DNA of 64,000 nt. Source: Rhizobium anhuiense. Lineage in GTDB: Bacteria > Pseudomonadota > Alphaproteobacteria > Rhizobiales > Rhizobiaceae. The position numbers and the translations under genes were made by a program. This document shows, in pieces, positions 52,821-62,682 of the stretch (within the stretch, counting starts at the first letter, position 1; each line of letters starts with the position of its first letter). The stretch covers positions 1,054,001-1,118,000 of the forward strand of contig NZ_ML133521.1 in assembly GCF_003985145.1 (NCBI RefSeq), written 5' to 3'. The notes below the pieces were generated by a model. The model saw only the letters and a list, made by a program, of their open reading frames with translations, had not been told where the DNA came from and searched no databases.

Positions 52821-53696
52821 ATGAGCGGTTCTTCCGATTATACACCCCCGAAGGTCTGGACCTGGAACAAGGCGAATGGCGGCCAGTTCGCCAGCATCAA
52901 CCGCCCGATCGCGGGAGCGACGCATGACAAGGAACTGCCGATCGGCCGTCATCCGCTGCAGCTCTATTCGCTCGGCACCCCGAACGGCCAGAAGGTCACC
53001 ATCATGCTCGAGGAACTGCTGGCGCTCGGCCACAGCGGCGCCGAATATGACGCCTGGCTGATCAAGATCGGCGATGGCGACCAGTTCGGCAGCGGCTTCG
53101 TCGCGGTCAACCCCAATTCCAAGATCCCGGCGCTGATGGACCGCAGTGGTCCGAAGCCGATCCGTGTCTTCGAATCCGGCGCCATCCTCACCTATCTCGC
53201 CGAGAAGTTCGGCGCCTTCCTGCCGACCGAGCCAGCCGACCGCGCCGAATGCCTGTCCTGGCTGTTCTGGCAGATGGGAAGCGCCCCCTATCTCGGCGGC
53301 GGCTTCGGCCATTTCTACGCCTATGCGCCTGTCAAGATCGAATATGCGATCGACCGCTTCGCCATGGAGGTGAAGCGGCAGCTCGACGTGCTCGATCGTC
53401 GCCTTGCCGAAAGCGAGTATCTGGCGGGCAGCCAATATACGATCGCCGATATTGCCGTCTGGCCCTGGTATGGCGGCTTGGTGAAGGGCTGGACCTACGG
53501 CGCGGCCGAGTTTCTGCAGGTCGAGGACTATAAGAACGTGCTGCGCTGGGCCGACGCCATTCATAGCAGGCCGGCCGTGCAACGCGGCCGGATGGTCAAC
53601 CGCCTCTCCGGCGAGCCCGCAAGCCAGTTGCACGAGCGCCACGACGCCAGCGACTTCGACACCAGGACGCAGGACAAGCTCGCGGCCGCCGAGTAG
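52821..53696 (+). CDS. yghU: Glutathione S-transferase/disulfide-bond oxidoreductase YghU
   Basis: The 291-residue protein matches YghU of the Nu-class glutathione transferases: PPKVWTWNKANGGQFASINRP at the start, then LQLYSLGTPNGQKVTIMLEE (Thr in the TPNGQK loop binds glutathione), NPNSKIPALMDRSG and ESGAILTYLAEKFG, followed by an all-helical C-terminal domain with YTIADIAVWPWYGGL. These enzymes bind two glutathiones and reduce disulfides or peroxides in the cytosol. CCAGGAG precedes the ATG. It appears to be a single-gene unit ended by a strong hairpin. Confidence 0.95.
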   Translation: MSGSSDYTPPKVWTWNKANGGQFASINRPIAGATHDKELPIGRHPLQLYSLGTPNGQKVTIMLEELLALGHSGAEYDAWLIKIGDGDQFGSGFVAVNPNSKIPALMDRSGPKPIRVFESGAILTYLAEKFGAFLPTEPADRAECLSWLFWQMGSAPYLGGGFGHFYAYAPVKIEYAIDRFAMEVKRQLDVLDRRLAESEYLAGSQYTIADIAVWPWYGGLVKGWTYGAAEFLQVEDYKNVLRWADAIHSRPAVQRGRMVNRLSGEPASQLHERHDASDFDTRTQDKLAAAE

Positions 53697-53733
53697 CAAG
53701 CGGCCTCATCCACGTGTCGCAGCAATAAATGAG

Positions 53734-53760
53734 GCTCCGCCGCCTTTACGGCGGCGGAGC
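53734..53760. terminator. Hairpin terminator between convergent genes
   Basis: GCTCCGCCGCC (53734-53744), loop TTTAC, GGCGGCGGAGC (53750-53760) is a perfect 11-base-pair stem, 38 bases after yghU. The binding-protein gene of the peptide importer stops at 53780 on the other strand. T runs are short on both sides. Confidence 0.75.
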
Positions 53761-53779
53761 ATTTGCATGCTGCCCGAAC

Positions 53780-55294
53780 TCAGTTCTTGACCGTATCTTC
53801 CAGGAAAAAACGGCCGAGCGGGTTCTGGTAGAAGTTCTCGATATTCTTGCGCGAGACGTTGATATAGGGGCTGTAATAGAGGTCGATCCAGTTGACGTCG
53901 TCCTTCGCCATCTTCTGCAATTCGACATACATCTGTTCGCGCTTCTTCGGGTCGAGCTCGAGACGAGCCTTGGCCACCAGTTCTTTCACCGCCTCGTTCT
54001 TGTAATTGGTCGAGTAGTTGTTGTTGGAATCGTGGCCGAGGACGAAGGTGGTCTTCTGGTCCGGATCGAGAATGTCGTTGGTCCAGTAGTTGACAGAGAC
54101 GTCGTAGTCGCCGGCAACGATCATGTCCCATTCCTGGCTCGGGTCGACCTTCTGCAGATTGGCGGTGATGCCGGCCTTCTGCAGCTGCTGCTGGACGAGC
54201 ACGGCCGTCTGTTCGTCGACTTCGTCGCCGGCGCGCACCAGATAGTTCAGCGTCAGGTCGGAGGCGCCAGCAGCAGCCAGCATCTCCTTTGCCTTTTCGG
54301 GATCATAAGGCCGCTGCAGATTGTCGGCATAGTAATAGAGCGCGCCCTTCGGAACGTAGGAATTGGCGACCGTGCCCTGGCCGAAGGTGACGGTATCGAC
54401 GATCGCCTTCTTGTCGATCGCAAGATCCAGCGCCTGGCGGACTTCCTTCTTGCCGAGCGCGCCATGCGCATGGTTGATCAGAAGATGATCCTCGCGGGTC
54501 GAGGCATCGATATCGACGTTGAGGTTCGGGTCCTTCTTCAGCTCCTCGACGCGGGAGAAGGGAACGAAGATCGCCGTGTCCAGCTCGCCGGCCTGAACGT
54601 TCAGCATGCGGGTGTTGTCGTCAGGCACCGAGATCCACTCGACGCCGTCGAGCTTGACGCGGTCGGCCTGCCAGAAGTTCGGGTTCTTCTTCAGAATGAC
54701 GCGGTCGCCGCGCCGCCATTCCTCGACCACGAAGGCGCCGGATGCGATCGGCTTCTCGCCGTAGGCATCGGCACCCAGCGTTTCCATGCCCTTCTTGGAG
54801 ATGACGGAGGCATTCGGAAGCGCCAGCGTCGAAAGGAACGGCGCAGACGGGTTCTTGAGCTTGATCGTCAGCGTGTGCGCGTCGGTCGCGACCGCCGTAT
54901 CGATCACCTTGTAGGAATCGCTCCAGAGCGAGGCGGGGTCGTCGCGGATGCGCAGCAGGCTGTAGGCGGCATCTTCCGCGGTCAGCGGCGAACCGTCGGA
55001 GAATTTCGCGTCGCGGATCTTGAACGTGTAGGTCAGCCCGTCATCCGAGGCGGTCCAGCTTTCGGCAAGGCCCGGCTCCAGTTTCGTGCCCGTCTTGTCG
55101 ACGCGGATCAGCACGTCGTAGACGTTGGAGAACACCCAGTTGTCGATGTTCTGCGCGGTTTTGATCGGATCGAATGTCGTCGAATCCTCGCGGCGGCCGA
55201 TGGTCAGCACACCGGCGGCTTCGGCATAACTTGCACTGAGCGTCAGGCCGGCGAGCAAGGCTGCAAGCCCGATTGATTTCCACCTGTTTGTCAT
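53780..55294 (-). CDS. Oligopeptide-type ABC transporter substrate-binding protein
   Basis: The 504-residue family 5 protein has a signal peptide (SIGLAALLAGLTLSASYAEA, cleavage near residue 26) and typical blocks: LTIGRREDSTTFDPIKT, LRDAKFSDGSP-type segment (KIRDAKFSDGSPLTAEDAAY) and EVRQALDLAIDKKAIVDTV. It is last in the leftward operon that begins with the peptidase gene at 59748 and includes two permeases and a fused ATPase. In related plant-responsive loci the peptide-type receptor is part of the signal uptake system, which is the likely role here. Confidence 0.94.
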   Translation of the reverse strand: MTNRWKSIGLAALLAGLTLSASYAEAAGVLTIGRREDSTTFDPIKTAQNIDNWVFSNVYDVLIRVDKTGTKLEPGLAESWTASDDGLTYTFKIRDAKFSDGSPLTAEDAAYSLLRIRDDPASLWSDSYKVIDTAVATDAHTLTIKLKNPSAPFLSTLALPNASVISKKGMETLGADAYGEKPIASGAFVVEEWRRGDRVILKKNPNFWQADRVKLDGVEWISVPDDNTRMLNVQAGELDTAIFVPFSRVEELKKDPNLNVDIDASTREDHLLINHAHGALGKKEVRQALDLAIDKKAIVDTVTFGQGTVANSYVPKGALYYYADNLQRPYDPEKAKEMLAAAGASDLTLNYLVRAGDEVDEQTAVLVQQQLQKAGITANLQKVDPSQEWDMIVAGDYDVSVNYWTNDILDPDQKTTFVLGHDSNNNYSTNYKNEAVKELVAKARLELDPKKREQMYVELQKMAKDDVNWIDLYYSPYINVSRKNIENFYQNPLGRFFLEDTVKN

Positions 55295-55313
55295 GAATTC
55301 GTTCCCTTCGTTG

Positions 55314-57019
<1,706 letters not shown>

Positions 57020-57023
<4 letters not shown>

Positions 57024-57871
57024 TCGTGCACCCCCAGCAGCTCGCCGAGCGCATCGCCCAGCATGCTGAAGCCGAAGGCGAGACAGACGATGGAAAGGCC
57101 GGGAAACAGCGTGATCCACCAGGCCGTGGTGATGAAACTCTGTCCTTCCGCGACCATGACGCCCCATTCGGCGATCGGCGGCTGGACGCCGAGGCCGAGA
57201 TAGCTGACGGCGGCGCCGCTAAGCAGCACCAGCGTCGCATCCGACATCGAAAAGACGATCGAGCCGGCGATCGCGTTCGGCAGCAGATGGCGAAACATGA
57301 TGCGCGTGCGGCTGAAGCCGAGGCTGACGGCGGCGACGGCATAGTCGCTGCTTTTCAGCACCAGCATCTGCGCCCGGATCAGCCGCGCATAGGAGACCCA
57401 GCCGACCAGCGCCATGGCGATATAGAAGCTGCCGAGGCCAGGGCCGAGAATTGCGATGATCGACAGCATCAGCACCAGGATGGGGAAGGCAAGAATGATA
57501 TCGACAAGACGCATGAACAGCGCATCGACGATCCCACCGAAGAAGCCGGCAATCGTGCCGACCGTCGTGCCGATCAGGAAGGGAAAAATGACGCCGATCA
57601 GCGCCATCTGCAGGTCGAGGCGCGCGCCCCAGATAACGCGAGAGAGGATATCGCGGCCGAAATTGTCGGTGCCGAAGGGATGCAACAGCGAAGGCGCCTG
57701 CAGCCGCACATCGGCATTCTGCATGATCGGATCGTAGGGTGCGACAATGGGCGCGCCGATCGCCAGCAGGACGAAGAACAACAGCAGGCCGGCACCGACG
57801 GCAAGCATCAGCCGCCGGCCGAAGAACCGGCGCCAGCCGAGAGATGCGGGAGCAATCGCCTCGATGCTCAT
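57020..57871 (-). CDS. Oligopeptide ABC transporter permease (DppC type)
   Basis: The 283-residue membrane protein has about six helices, the DppC N-terminal block HPFGTDNFGRDILSRVIWG and the coupling loop AAVSLGFSRTRIMFRHLLPN. The start at 57871 overlaps the DppB-type stop by four bases. It pairs with the product of 57868-58806 and couples to the fused ATPase. Confidence 0.95.
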
Positions 57872-58806
57872 AGCTTCACCCTCGGATCGACGGCGACGGT
57901 GACGATGTCGGCGATGAAGTTGATGAGCACGGTGGCGCAGGCAAAGACCATGGCGACACCCTGGACCACCATATAGTCGCGCGAGAAGATCGCCCTGACG
58001 AGCAGCTGTCCCATGCCGGGCAGCGCAAAGACGCTCTCGACCACCACCGTGCCGCCGATCAGCCAGCCGATGTTGACGGCAAGCAGGTTGATCGTCGGTA
58101 CCAACGAATTCGGCAGCACATGTCGCCAGAAGACGATGCCTTCGGGCATGCCACGGGCGCGCGCCGCCGTCGCGACATCCGATTTCAGCTGCTCGATCAT
58201 CGCCGCCCGCAGGCTGCGCGTCAGCACGGTCGAAAGCGACAGCGCCACCGTCAGGCTCGGCAGCACGAGATGCGACAGCTTTTCGCCAATCGTCGCGCCG
58301 TAGCCCGAAACCGGCAACACGCCGAGTTCGACGCTGAAGAGGATGATCAGCATCAGTCCCAGCCAGAAGGGCGGAAAGCCGATGCCGAAGGTCGAGACGA
58401 TGCGCACCGCATGGTCCGGCGCCCGGCCGGCATTGCGCGCAGCGATCGCCGCCATCGGCACCGCGATCAGCACCGACAGCACGACGCTCGCGGCGACGAG
58501 CGCAAGCGTCGGCTCGATGCGGGTAACGATCAGCTTCAGCACGTCGATCTTGTAGAGGATCGACTTGCCCATCTCGCCATTGGCGAGGTTCTTGAGGAAA
58601 TAGACATATTGCAGCCACATCGGCTGATCGAGGCCGTATTGGGCGCGGATGCTGGCAAGGGCCGCCGGCGTGGCGCGCGTGCCGAGGATGTTGCGCGCCG
58701 GGTCTCCGGGGATCAGCCGGACCAGAATGAAAGTGATGATGCTGATGCCGAAAATGACGGGCAGGAACTGCAGCGGTCGCGTCAGAACGAATTTATAGCG
58801 ATGCAT
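57868..58806 (-). CDS. Oligopeptide ABC transporter permease (DppB type)
   Basis: The 312-residue protein has about six membrane helices, the N-terminal RLIPGDPARNILGTRATP block and the coupling loop AARARGMPEGIVFWRHVLPN, all typical of DppB. It begins 51 bases after the stop of the peptidase-family gene on the same strand, so the importer is probably co-transcribed with that gene. Confidence 0.95.
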   Translation of the reverse strand: MHRYKFVLTRPLQFLPVIFGISIITFILVRLIPGDPARNILGTRATPAALASIRAQYGLDQPMWLQYVYFLKNLANGEMGKSILYKIDVLKLIVTRIEPTLALVAASVVLSVLIAVPMAAIAARNAGRAPDHAVRIVSTFGIGFPPFWLGLMLIILFSVELGVLPVSGYGATIGEKLSHLVLPSLTVALSLSTVLTRSLRAAMIEQLKSDVATAARARGMPEGIVFWRHVLPNSLVPTINLLAVNIGWLIGGTVVVESVFALPGMGQLLVRAIFSRDYMVVQGVAMVFACATVLINFIADIVTVAVDPRVKL

Positions 58807-58857
58807 GACGGCGATCGCCTCTCTGTTTTCGTCGGCTTCGCTCCGCTTTGTGCTGCA

Positions 58858-59748
58858 TCAGTGTGCCTCGTGCCGGGCGAGAAAATCGAGAAGCGCCGGA
58901 TAATAATCCTGCGGGTTCTCATAGAACGGCATATGGCTGGCATTGGCAAATACCTTCAGCTCGGCATTCGGCAGCGCAAGCTTCATCCTGAGCGCACAGG
59001 CCGGCGTCAACTCGTCATGCTCTCCCGTCGTGATGAGCACCGGCAGCGTCAGCCGCGGCAGATCGGGGATGCGGTTCCAGTCCTTGAGGTTGCCGATATA
59101 GAGAAACTCGTTCGGTCCCTGCATCGTCTCGTAGGGCGCCATGTTCCAATCGTCGAGCGAGCGGCGCACCGGCGCCGGCCATTCCGGCAGACGGCAGACG
59201 TGGCGGTAGTTGAGGATCGTGACGGCGGCGAGATATTCCGAATGATTGTAGGTGCCCTGCGCCTCGTGTTTCTGCATCATCGATACGGTTTCGGGACCGA
59301 GTGCTGCACGCAGCCGTTCCAGCTCCGAGATCAGATGCGGCATGTCGGCGACGGTATCCTCGAGAATCAGCGTCTTCAGGTTCTGAGCGTAAGTCAGCGC
59401 ATATTCGATCGCCAGCCACCCGCCCCAGGAATGGCCGAGCATGTGGACCTTACCGAGCCCCAGCGCCTTGCGCACCGTTTCCGTCTCCTCGACATAACGG
59501 CCGATTGTCCAGAGCGAGAGATCGTCCGGCCGGTCGGAAGCGCCGGTGCCGAGCTGATCGAAAGCGACGACACGATAGCCCTTGTCGACGAGACAGGAAT
59601 GCGCCTCGCGCAGGTAATCGCAGGGCAGACCCGGCCCGCCGTTCAGGCAGAAAACCGTCTCACTGCCGGCTCCGAAACTGTAAGCAACGATGCGATAACC
59701 ATCGACATCGATCTCGAATCGCTCGTCCGGCTGTATTTCACGCCACAT
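58858..59748 (-). CDS. Proline iminopeptidase-family alpha/beta hydrolase (left copy)
   Basis: The 296-residue enzyme has the nucleophile elbow GHSWGG (Ser about 106), acid Asp in TTGEHDELTPA and His in NASHMPFYE. Its oxyanion block reads NGGPG, with Asn instead of the His usual in HGGPG of proline iminopeptidases and present in the right copy. It should cleave N-terminal amino acids from small peptides or amides. It reads away from the LuxR-family gene, and is first in an operon with a complete peptide importer. Flanking peptidases next to a LuxR solo are the hallmark of PipR/XccR-type loci. Confidence 0.92.
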   Translation of the reverse strand: MWREIQPDERFEIDVDGYRIVAYSFGAGSETVFCLNGGPGLPCDYLREAHSCLVDKGYRVVAFDQLGTGASDRPDDLSLWTIGRYVEETETVRKALGLGKVHMLGHSWGGWLAIEYALTYAQNLKTLILEDTVADMPHLISELERLRAALGPETVSMMQKHEAQGTYNHSEYLAAVTILNYRHVCRLPEWPAPVRRSLDDWNMAPYETMQGPNEFLYIGNLKDWNRIPDLPRLTLPVLITTGEHDELTPACALRMKLALPNAELKVFANASHMPFYENPQDYYPALLDFLARHEAH

Positions 59749-59828
59749 TGATCGCTCCGGCAGAAGGTTTCACTTGCTCAATATTTGGGCGTGGTTATTT
59801 TTTTATCGTAAATCGCGTTCCGTGCCAG

Positions 59829-59844
59829 CTATAAGAAGTGATAG
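59829..59844. promoter_or_regulatory. Putative LuxR-solo binding site 1
   Basis: CTATAAGAAGTGATAG is an imperfect dyad (CTAT-x-A-N4-T-x-ATAG). It lies 32 bases before the LuxR-family start and about 80 bases before the divergent peptidase start. The same 16-base pattern, differing only in the central four bases, recurs at 60662. On the leftward side an AT-rich, -10-like stretch (around 59801-59810) lies about 30 bases away. Confidence 0.7.
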
Positions 59845-59876
59845 GGTAGGGCGCCACGTCGAAACTGGAGCAGCCC

Positions 59877-60674
59877 GTGCTTGACGATATCGGAACGATC
59901 AGAGCGCAGTTCACAGCGCATGAAACGCTGGACGGCCGGATCGATCAGGCCTTCGAGGCGATGAAGCAGATCGGCTTCGAGGCGCTGATCTACGACTACA
60001 CGCCGGTGCCCTACGATCTCGACGGCGCGATCATGATACCGTCGCTGCTGAAGCTCAGGAACATTTCCGACGACATGCACGACTACTGGTTCAATCAGGG
60101 CTATTTCCGTATCGATCCGGTGCAACAGGTGGCGCTGCGCACCTCCGCACCCTTCTTCTGGAACTACGACCCGGACGCCGACACGCTGATCAGGGGTTTC
60201 ATCAACGAGGACACGGCGCCGGTGACGCGCTATTTGAGCGAACGCGACATGTCGACCGGCGTCACCGTCCCGGTCCATATGCCACGCGGCGACTATGCGA
60301 CGGTCACCGGCATCCGCTTCGGCGGTAACGACGAGTTCGAACGGCACGCCCTGCGTTATATCGCCGACTTCAACCTGCTGGCCCACGTCTTCCATGAGAG
60401 CGCCTATACGCTTTTCGACACGCGGGCGAAAAGCGTCGGCACGATCCGGCTGACCGAGCGGGAACGCGAATGCCTGCGCCATTCGGCGGAAGGTTATTCC
60501 GCCAAGGAAATTTCCCGCATCATCGATCGTTCCGTGCCGACCGTCGTCATGCATCTGAACGCCGCGGCCAAGAAACTCGGCGCCCGCAACCGCACCCAGG
60601 CCGTGGTGCGCGCCACCCATTACCGCCTGCTCGAAGACCGGCCGACCCATCATTGGCCACCCTATAACTTGTGA
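59877..60674 (+). CDS. LuxR-family solo regulator, plant-signal (OryR/PsoR/PipR) type
   Basis: The 265-residue protein has an autoinducer-binding domain (about 18-165) and a C-terminal GerE helix-turn-helix ([40 protein letters not shown]). By TraR numbering Asp70-Pro71 (RIDPV) and Trp85 (APFFW) are kept, but Trp57 is Met and Tyr61 is Trp (MHDYW, 13 and 9 residues before the Asp). This double change marks LuxR solos of plant-associated bacteria that respond to plant-derived compounds rather than acyl-homoserine lactones. No luxI is present. It starts at GTG after TGGAG, and lies between two peptidase genes, with a dyad in each upstream region. Confidence 0.93.
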   Translation: MLDDIGTIRAQFTAHETLDGRIDQAFEAMKQIGFEALIYDYTPVPYDLDGAIMIPSLLKLRNISDDMHDYWFNQGYFRIDPVQQVALRTSAPFFWNYDPDADTLIRGFINEDTAPVTRYLSERDMSTGVTVPVHMPRGDYATVTGIRFGGNDEFERHALRYIADFNLLAHVFHESAYTLFDTRAKSVGTIRLTERERECLRHSAEGYSAKEISRIIDRSVPTVVMHLNAAAKKLGARNRTQAVVRATHYRLLEDRPTHHWPPYNL

Positions 60675-60677
60675 TAG
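60662..60677. promoter_or_regulatory. Putative LuxR-solo binding site 2
   Basis: CTATAACTTGTGATAG repeats the pattern of site 1 (CTATAA-N4-TGATAG). It overlaps the last bases of the LuxR-family gene and precedes the right peptidase gene. TATGCT (60702-60707) lies 35 bases downstream centre to centre, so a transcript would start near 60713, as expected for a lux-box activator site near -42. Confidence 0.7.
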
Positions 60678-60726
60678 CTGCCTTCACCGTTGCCGCCGCG
60701 TTATGCTTTTTTCATACGGCCAAGAG

Positions 60727-61641
60727 ATGGAGACGCCCGTGGGCGAAGTCACGACCAAAGAAGCCTATTTGCCCTTTCGCGACTATCGCACCTGGTATCG
60801 CGTCACCGGTTCGCTTGCCAGTGGCAAGCTGCCGCTCGTCGTCGCCCATGGCGGACCTGGCTGCACCCATGATTATGTCGATTCCTTCAAGGATATCGCC
60901 GCTCTCGACGGCCGCCCGGTCATCCATTACGACCAGCTCGGCAATGGCAATTCCACCCGCCTTCCGGAAAAGGGTCCGGATTTCTGGACGGTCGGCCTGT
61001 TCCTCGAAGAACTGGATGCGCTGCTTTCCCATCTCGGCATTCAGCATCGTTATGCCTTTCTCGGCCAGTCCTGGGGCGGCATGCTCGGCGCCGAACATGC
61101 GGTGCGCCGGCCTGAAGGCCTGAAGGCGCTTGTTATCGCCAATTCGCCGGCCAACATGCACACCTGGGTTTCGGAGGCGAACCGGCTAAGGCAGGAACTG
61201 CCACAGGAGGTGCAGGACACGCTGCTGAAGCATGAGCTGGCGGGAAGCCTCGCCGATCCGGACTATATCGCCGCCTCGCGCGTCTTCTATGACCGCCATG
61301 TCTGCCGCGTGGTGCCGTGGCCGCCTGAAGTGGCGCGCACCTTCGCGATCATGGACGAGGACAATACCGTCTACCGCAACATGAACGGCCCGACCGAGTT
61401 TCACGTCATCGGCACGATGAAGGACTGGACGATCGAAACAAGGCTCGACCGCATCGAGGCCCCGACGCTGCTGATCTCGGGAAAATACGACGAGGCGACA
61501 CCCCTGGTGGTAAGGCCCTATCTCGAACACGTTCCCGGCTGCGAATGGGTGCTCTTCGAAAATTCCAGCCATATGCCGCATGTCGAGGAAAAGCAGCTTT
61601 GCCTGACGACCGTTTCCACTTTCCTGTCACGGCACGATTGA
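60727..61641 (+). CDS. Proline iminopeptidase-family alpha/beta hydrolase (right copy)
   Basis: The 304-residue enzyme has the oxyanion block [11 protein letters not shown], nucleophile elbow GQSWGG, acid Asp in [10 protein letters not shown] and His in [10 protein letters not shown], so it is a complete proline iminopeptidase-family hydrolase. It is about as long as the left copy and clearly homologous. An ATG eight codons upstream (60703) falls inside the inferred -10 region, so the start at 60727 is preferred. It follows the LuxR-family gene on the same strand with its own candidate LuxR site, so separate activation is likely. Confidence 0.92.
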   Translation: METPVGEVTTKEAYLPFRDYRTWYRVTGSLASGKLPLVVAHGGPGCTHDYVDSFKDIAALDGRPVIHYDQLGNGNSTRLPEKGPDFWTVGLFLEELDALLSHLGIQHRYAFLGQSWGGMLGAEHAVRRPEGLKALVIANSPANMHTWVSEANRLRQELPQEVQDTLLKHELAGSLADPDYIAASRVFYDRHVCRVVPWPPEVARTFAIMDEDNTVYRNMNGPTEFHVIGTMKDWTIETRLDRIEAPTLLISGKYDEATPLVVRPYLEHVPGCEWVLFENSSHMPHVEEKQLCLTTVSTFLSRHD

Positions 61642-61690
61642 GAACTCACCCAATCCGCTTCTTGCCGCGGAAATGACGCTTGGGATAGTC

Positions 61691-61720
61691 TCCGTCCCAT
61701 TCGAAAGCGAATGGGACGGA
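61691..61720 (+). promoter_or_regulatory. Perfect hairpin covering the leader of the AraC-family gene
   Basis: TCCGTCCCATTCG (61691-61703), loop AAAG, CGAATGGGACGGA (61708-61720) is a perfect 13-base-pair stem ending three bases before the AraC-family ATG. The purine-rich GGGACGGA that could bind the ribosome is inside the right arm. It may control translation, be an operator for the AraC protein, or end the peptidase transcript; no T run follows. Confidence 0.6.
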
Positions 61721-61723
61721 CCA

Positions 61724-62581
61724 ATGAACGATCATCCGCAAGCAGGAAGCGCGACCATCCTTGCAACGAGCAGGGGGCGTGGCTGGCGCGGCTTGGAGGC
61801 CGAGCTGCTGCGCATTCCGCCCGGCCGCACCCATATTGCAGGGACACCCTATCATCGCCTCGGAATCCACGTCGGCCGACCTGTGCGAGCGCAATGCCGC
61901 TGTGACGGGCGGGAGCATCGCCGGCTGCAGAAGCATGGCGATATCGATGTGGTGCCAGCCGGCCTGGATGGCGTCTGGGAGGACGACGGCGAATGCATGA
62001 TCCTGCGGCTGAAGATCAGCAAGGATCTTTTCCATCAGGCTGCCATCGACCTCGGACGCGATCCCGCGGAAGCGATGGCGCCGAAATTTCAGCTCCGCGA
62101 TCAGCGGCTCGAGGCAATCGCCTGGGCCTTGAAAGCGGAGCTCGAAGCGGACGAGCCGTCCGACCATCTCCATGCCGATACGCTGGCAACAGCCTTGGCG
62201 CTCCGTCTGGTCGAGGCCGGCAGCGGCAGTTCTCGCCCGGCGGATGCCGGTAGAGCGCTCTCGCCCCGGCAGAAGCGGATACTTACCGACTACATCGAGG
62301 ACAATCTCGACGCGCTGCTTTCGCTTGCCGAACTTGCCGGTCTTGCCGGACTCAGCCTCTCGCACCTGAAGACGCAATTTCGAAATAGTTTCGGCATACC
62401 GCCGCATCAATATGTGATGCAACGCCGGGTCTCGCGCGCCGAGGCATTGATTCGGACCTCCGGCCTGCCGCTGAGCCAGATCGCGCTGGCGGCAGGCTTT
62501 GCGCATCAAAGCCATATGGCAAACAGCATGAAGCGGCTGCTCGGCATCAGCCCAGGCACCATCGCCCGCTTGGTCAATTGA
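61724..62581 (+). CDS. AraC-family transcriptional regulator
   Basis: The 285-residue protein has a C-terminal AraC DNA-binding domain of two helix-turn-helices (LAELAGLAGLSLSHLKTQFR and PLSQIALAAGFAHQSHMANS) with the signature ISPGTIARL near the end. The N-terminal part resembles cupin-like sensors (LEAELLRIPPGRTHI, DVVPAGLDGVWEDDGEC) but no ligand is apparent. An earlier start at 61673 would read through the leader hairpin. The target may be the NmrA-like gene 102 bases downstream. Confidence 0.9.
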   Translation: MNDHPQAGSATILATSRGRGWRGLEAELLRIPPGRTHIAGTPYHRLGIHVGRPVRAQCRCDGREHRRLQKHGDIDVVPAGLDGVWEDDGECMILRLKISKDLFHQAAIDLGRDPAEAMAPKFQLRDQRLEAIAWALKAELEADEPSDHLHADTLATALALRLVEAGSGSSRPADAGRALSPRQKRILTDYIEDNLDALLSLAELAGLAGLSLSHLKTQFRNSFGIPPHQYVMQRRVSRAEALIRTSGLPLSQIALAAGFAHQSHMANSMKRLLGISPGTIARLVN

Positions 62582-62682
62582 CGAAAAATGGCCGATCCTG
62601 CAACGGATCGGCCGAATGCGCAGGCCAGATCCACGACATCAAGGCATCCTCTTTCGATAGCGAACAAGCGAAGGAGAGAACC

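Noticed and set aside
53729..55276. 515-codon open frame on the plus strand
   Set aside because: Antisense to the peptide-binding protein gene; composition is the low-complexity Asp/Val/Arg-rich mirror pattern and no domain is recognisable.
60703..60726. Upstream ATG for the right peptidase gene
   Set aside because: It lies in the inferred -10 region of the promoter driven from the dyad at 60662; the ATG at 60727 fits better.
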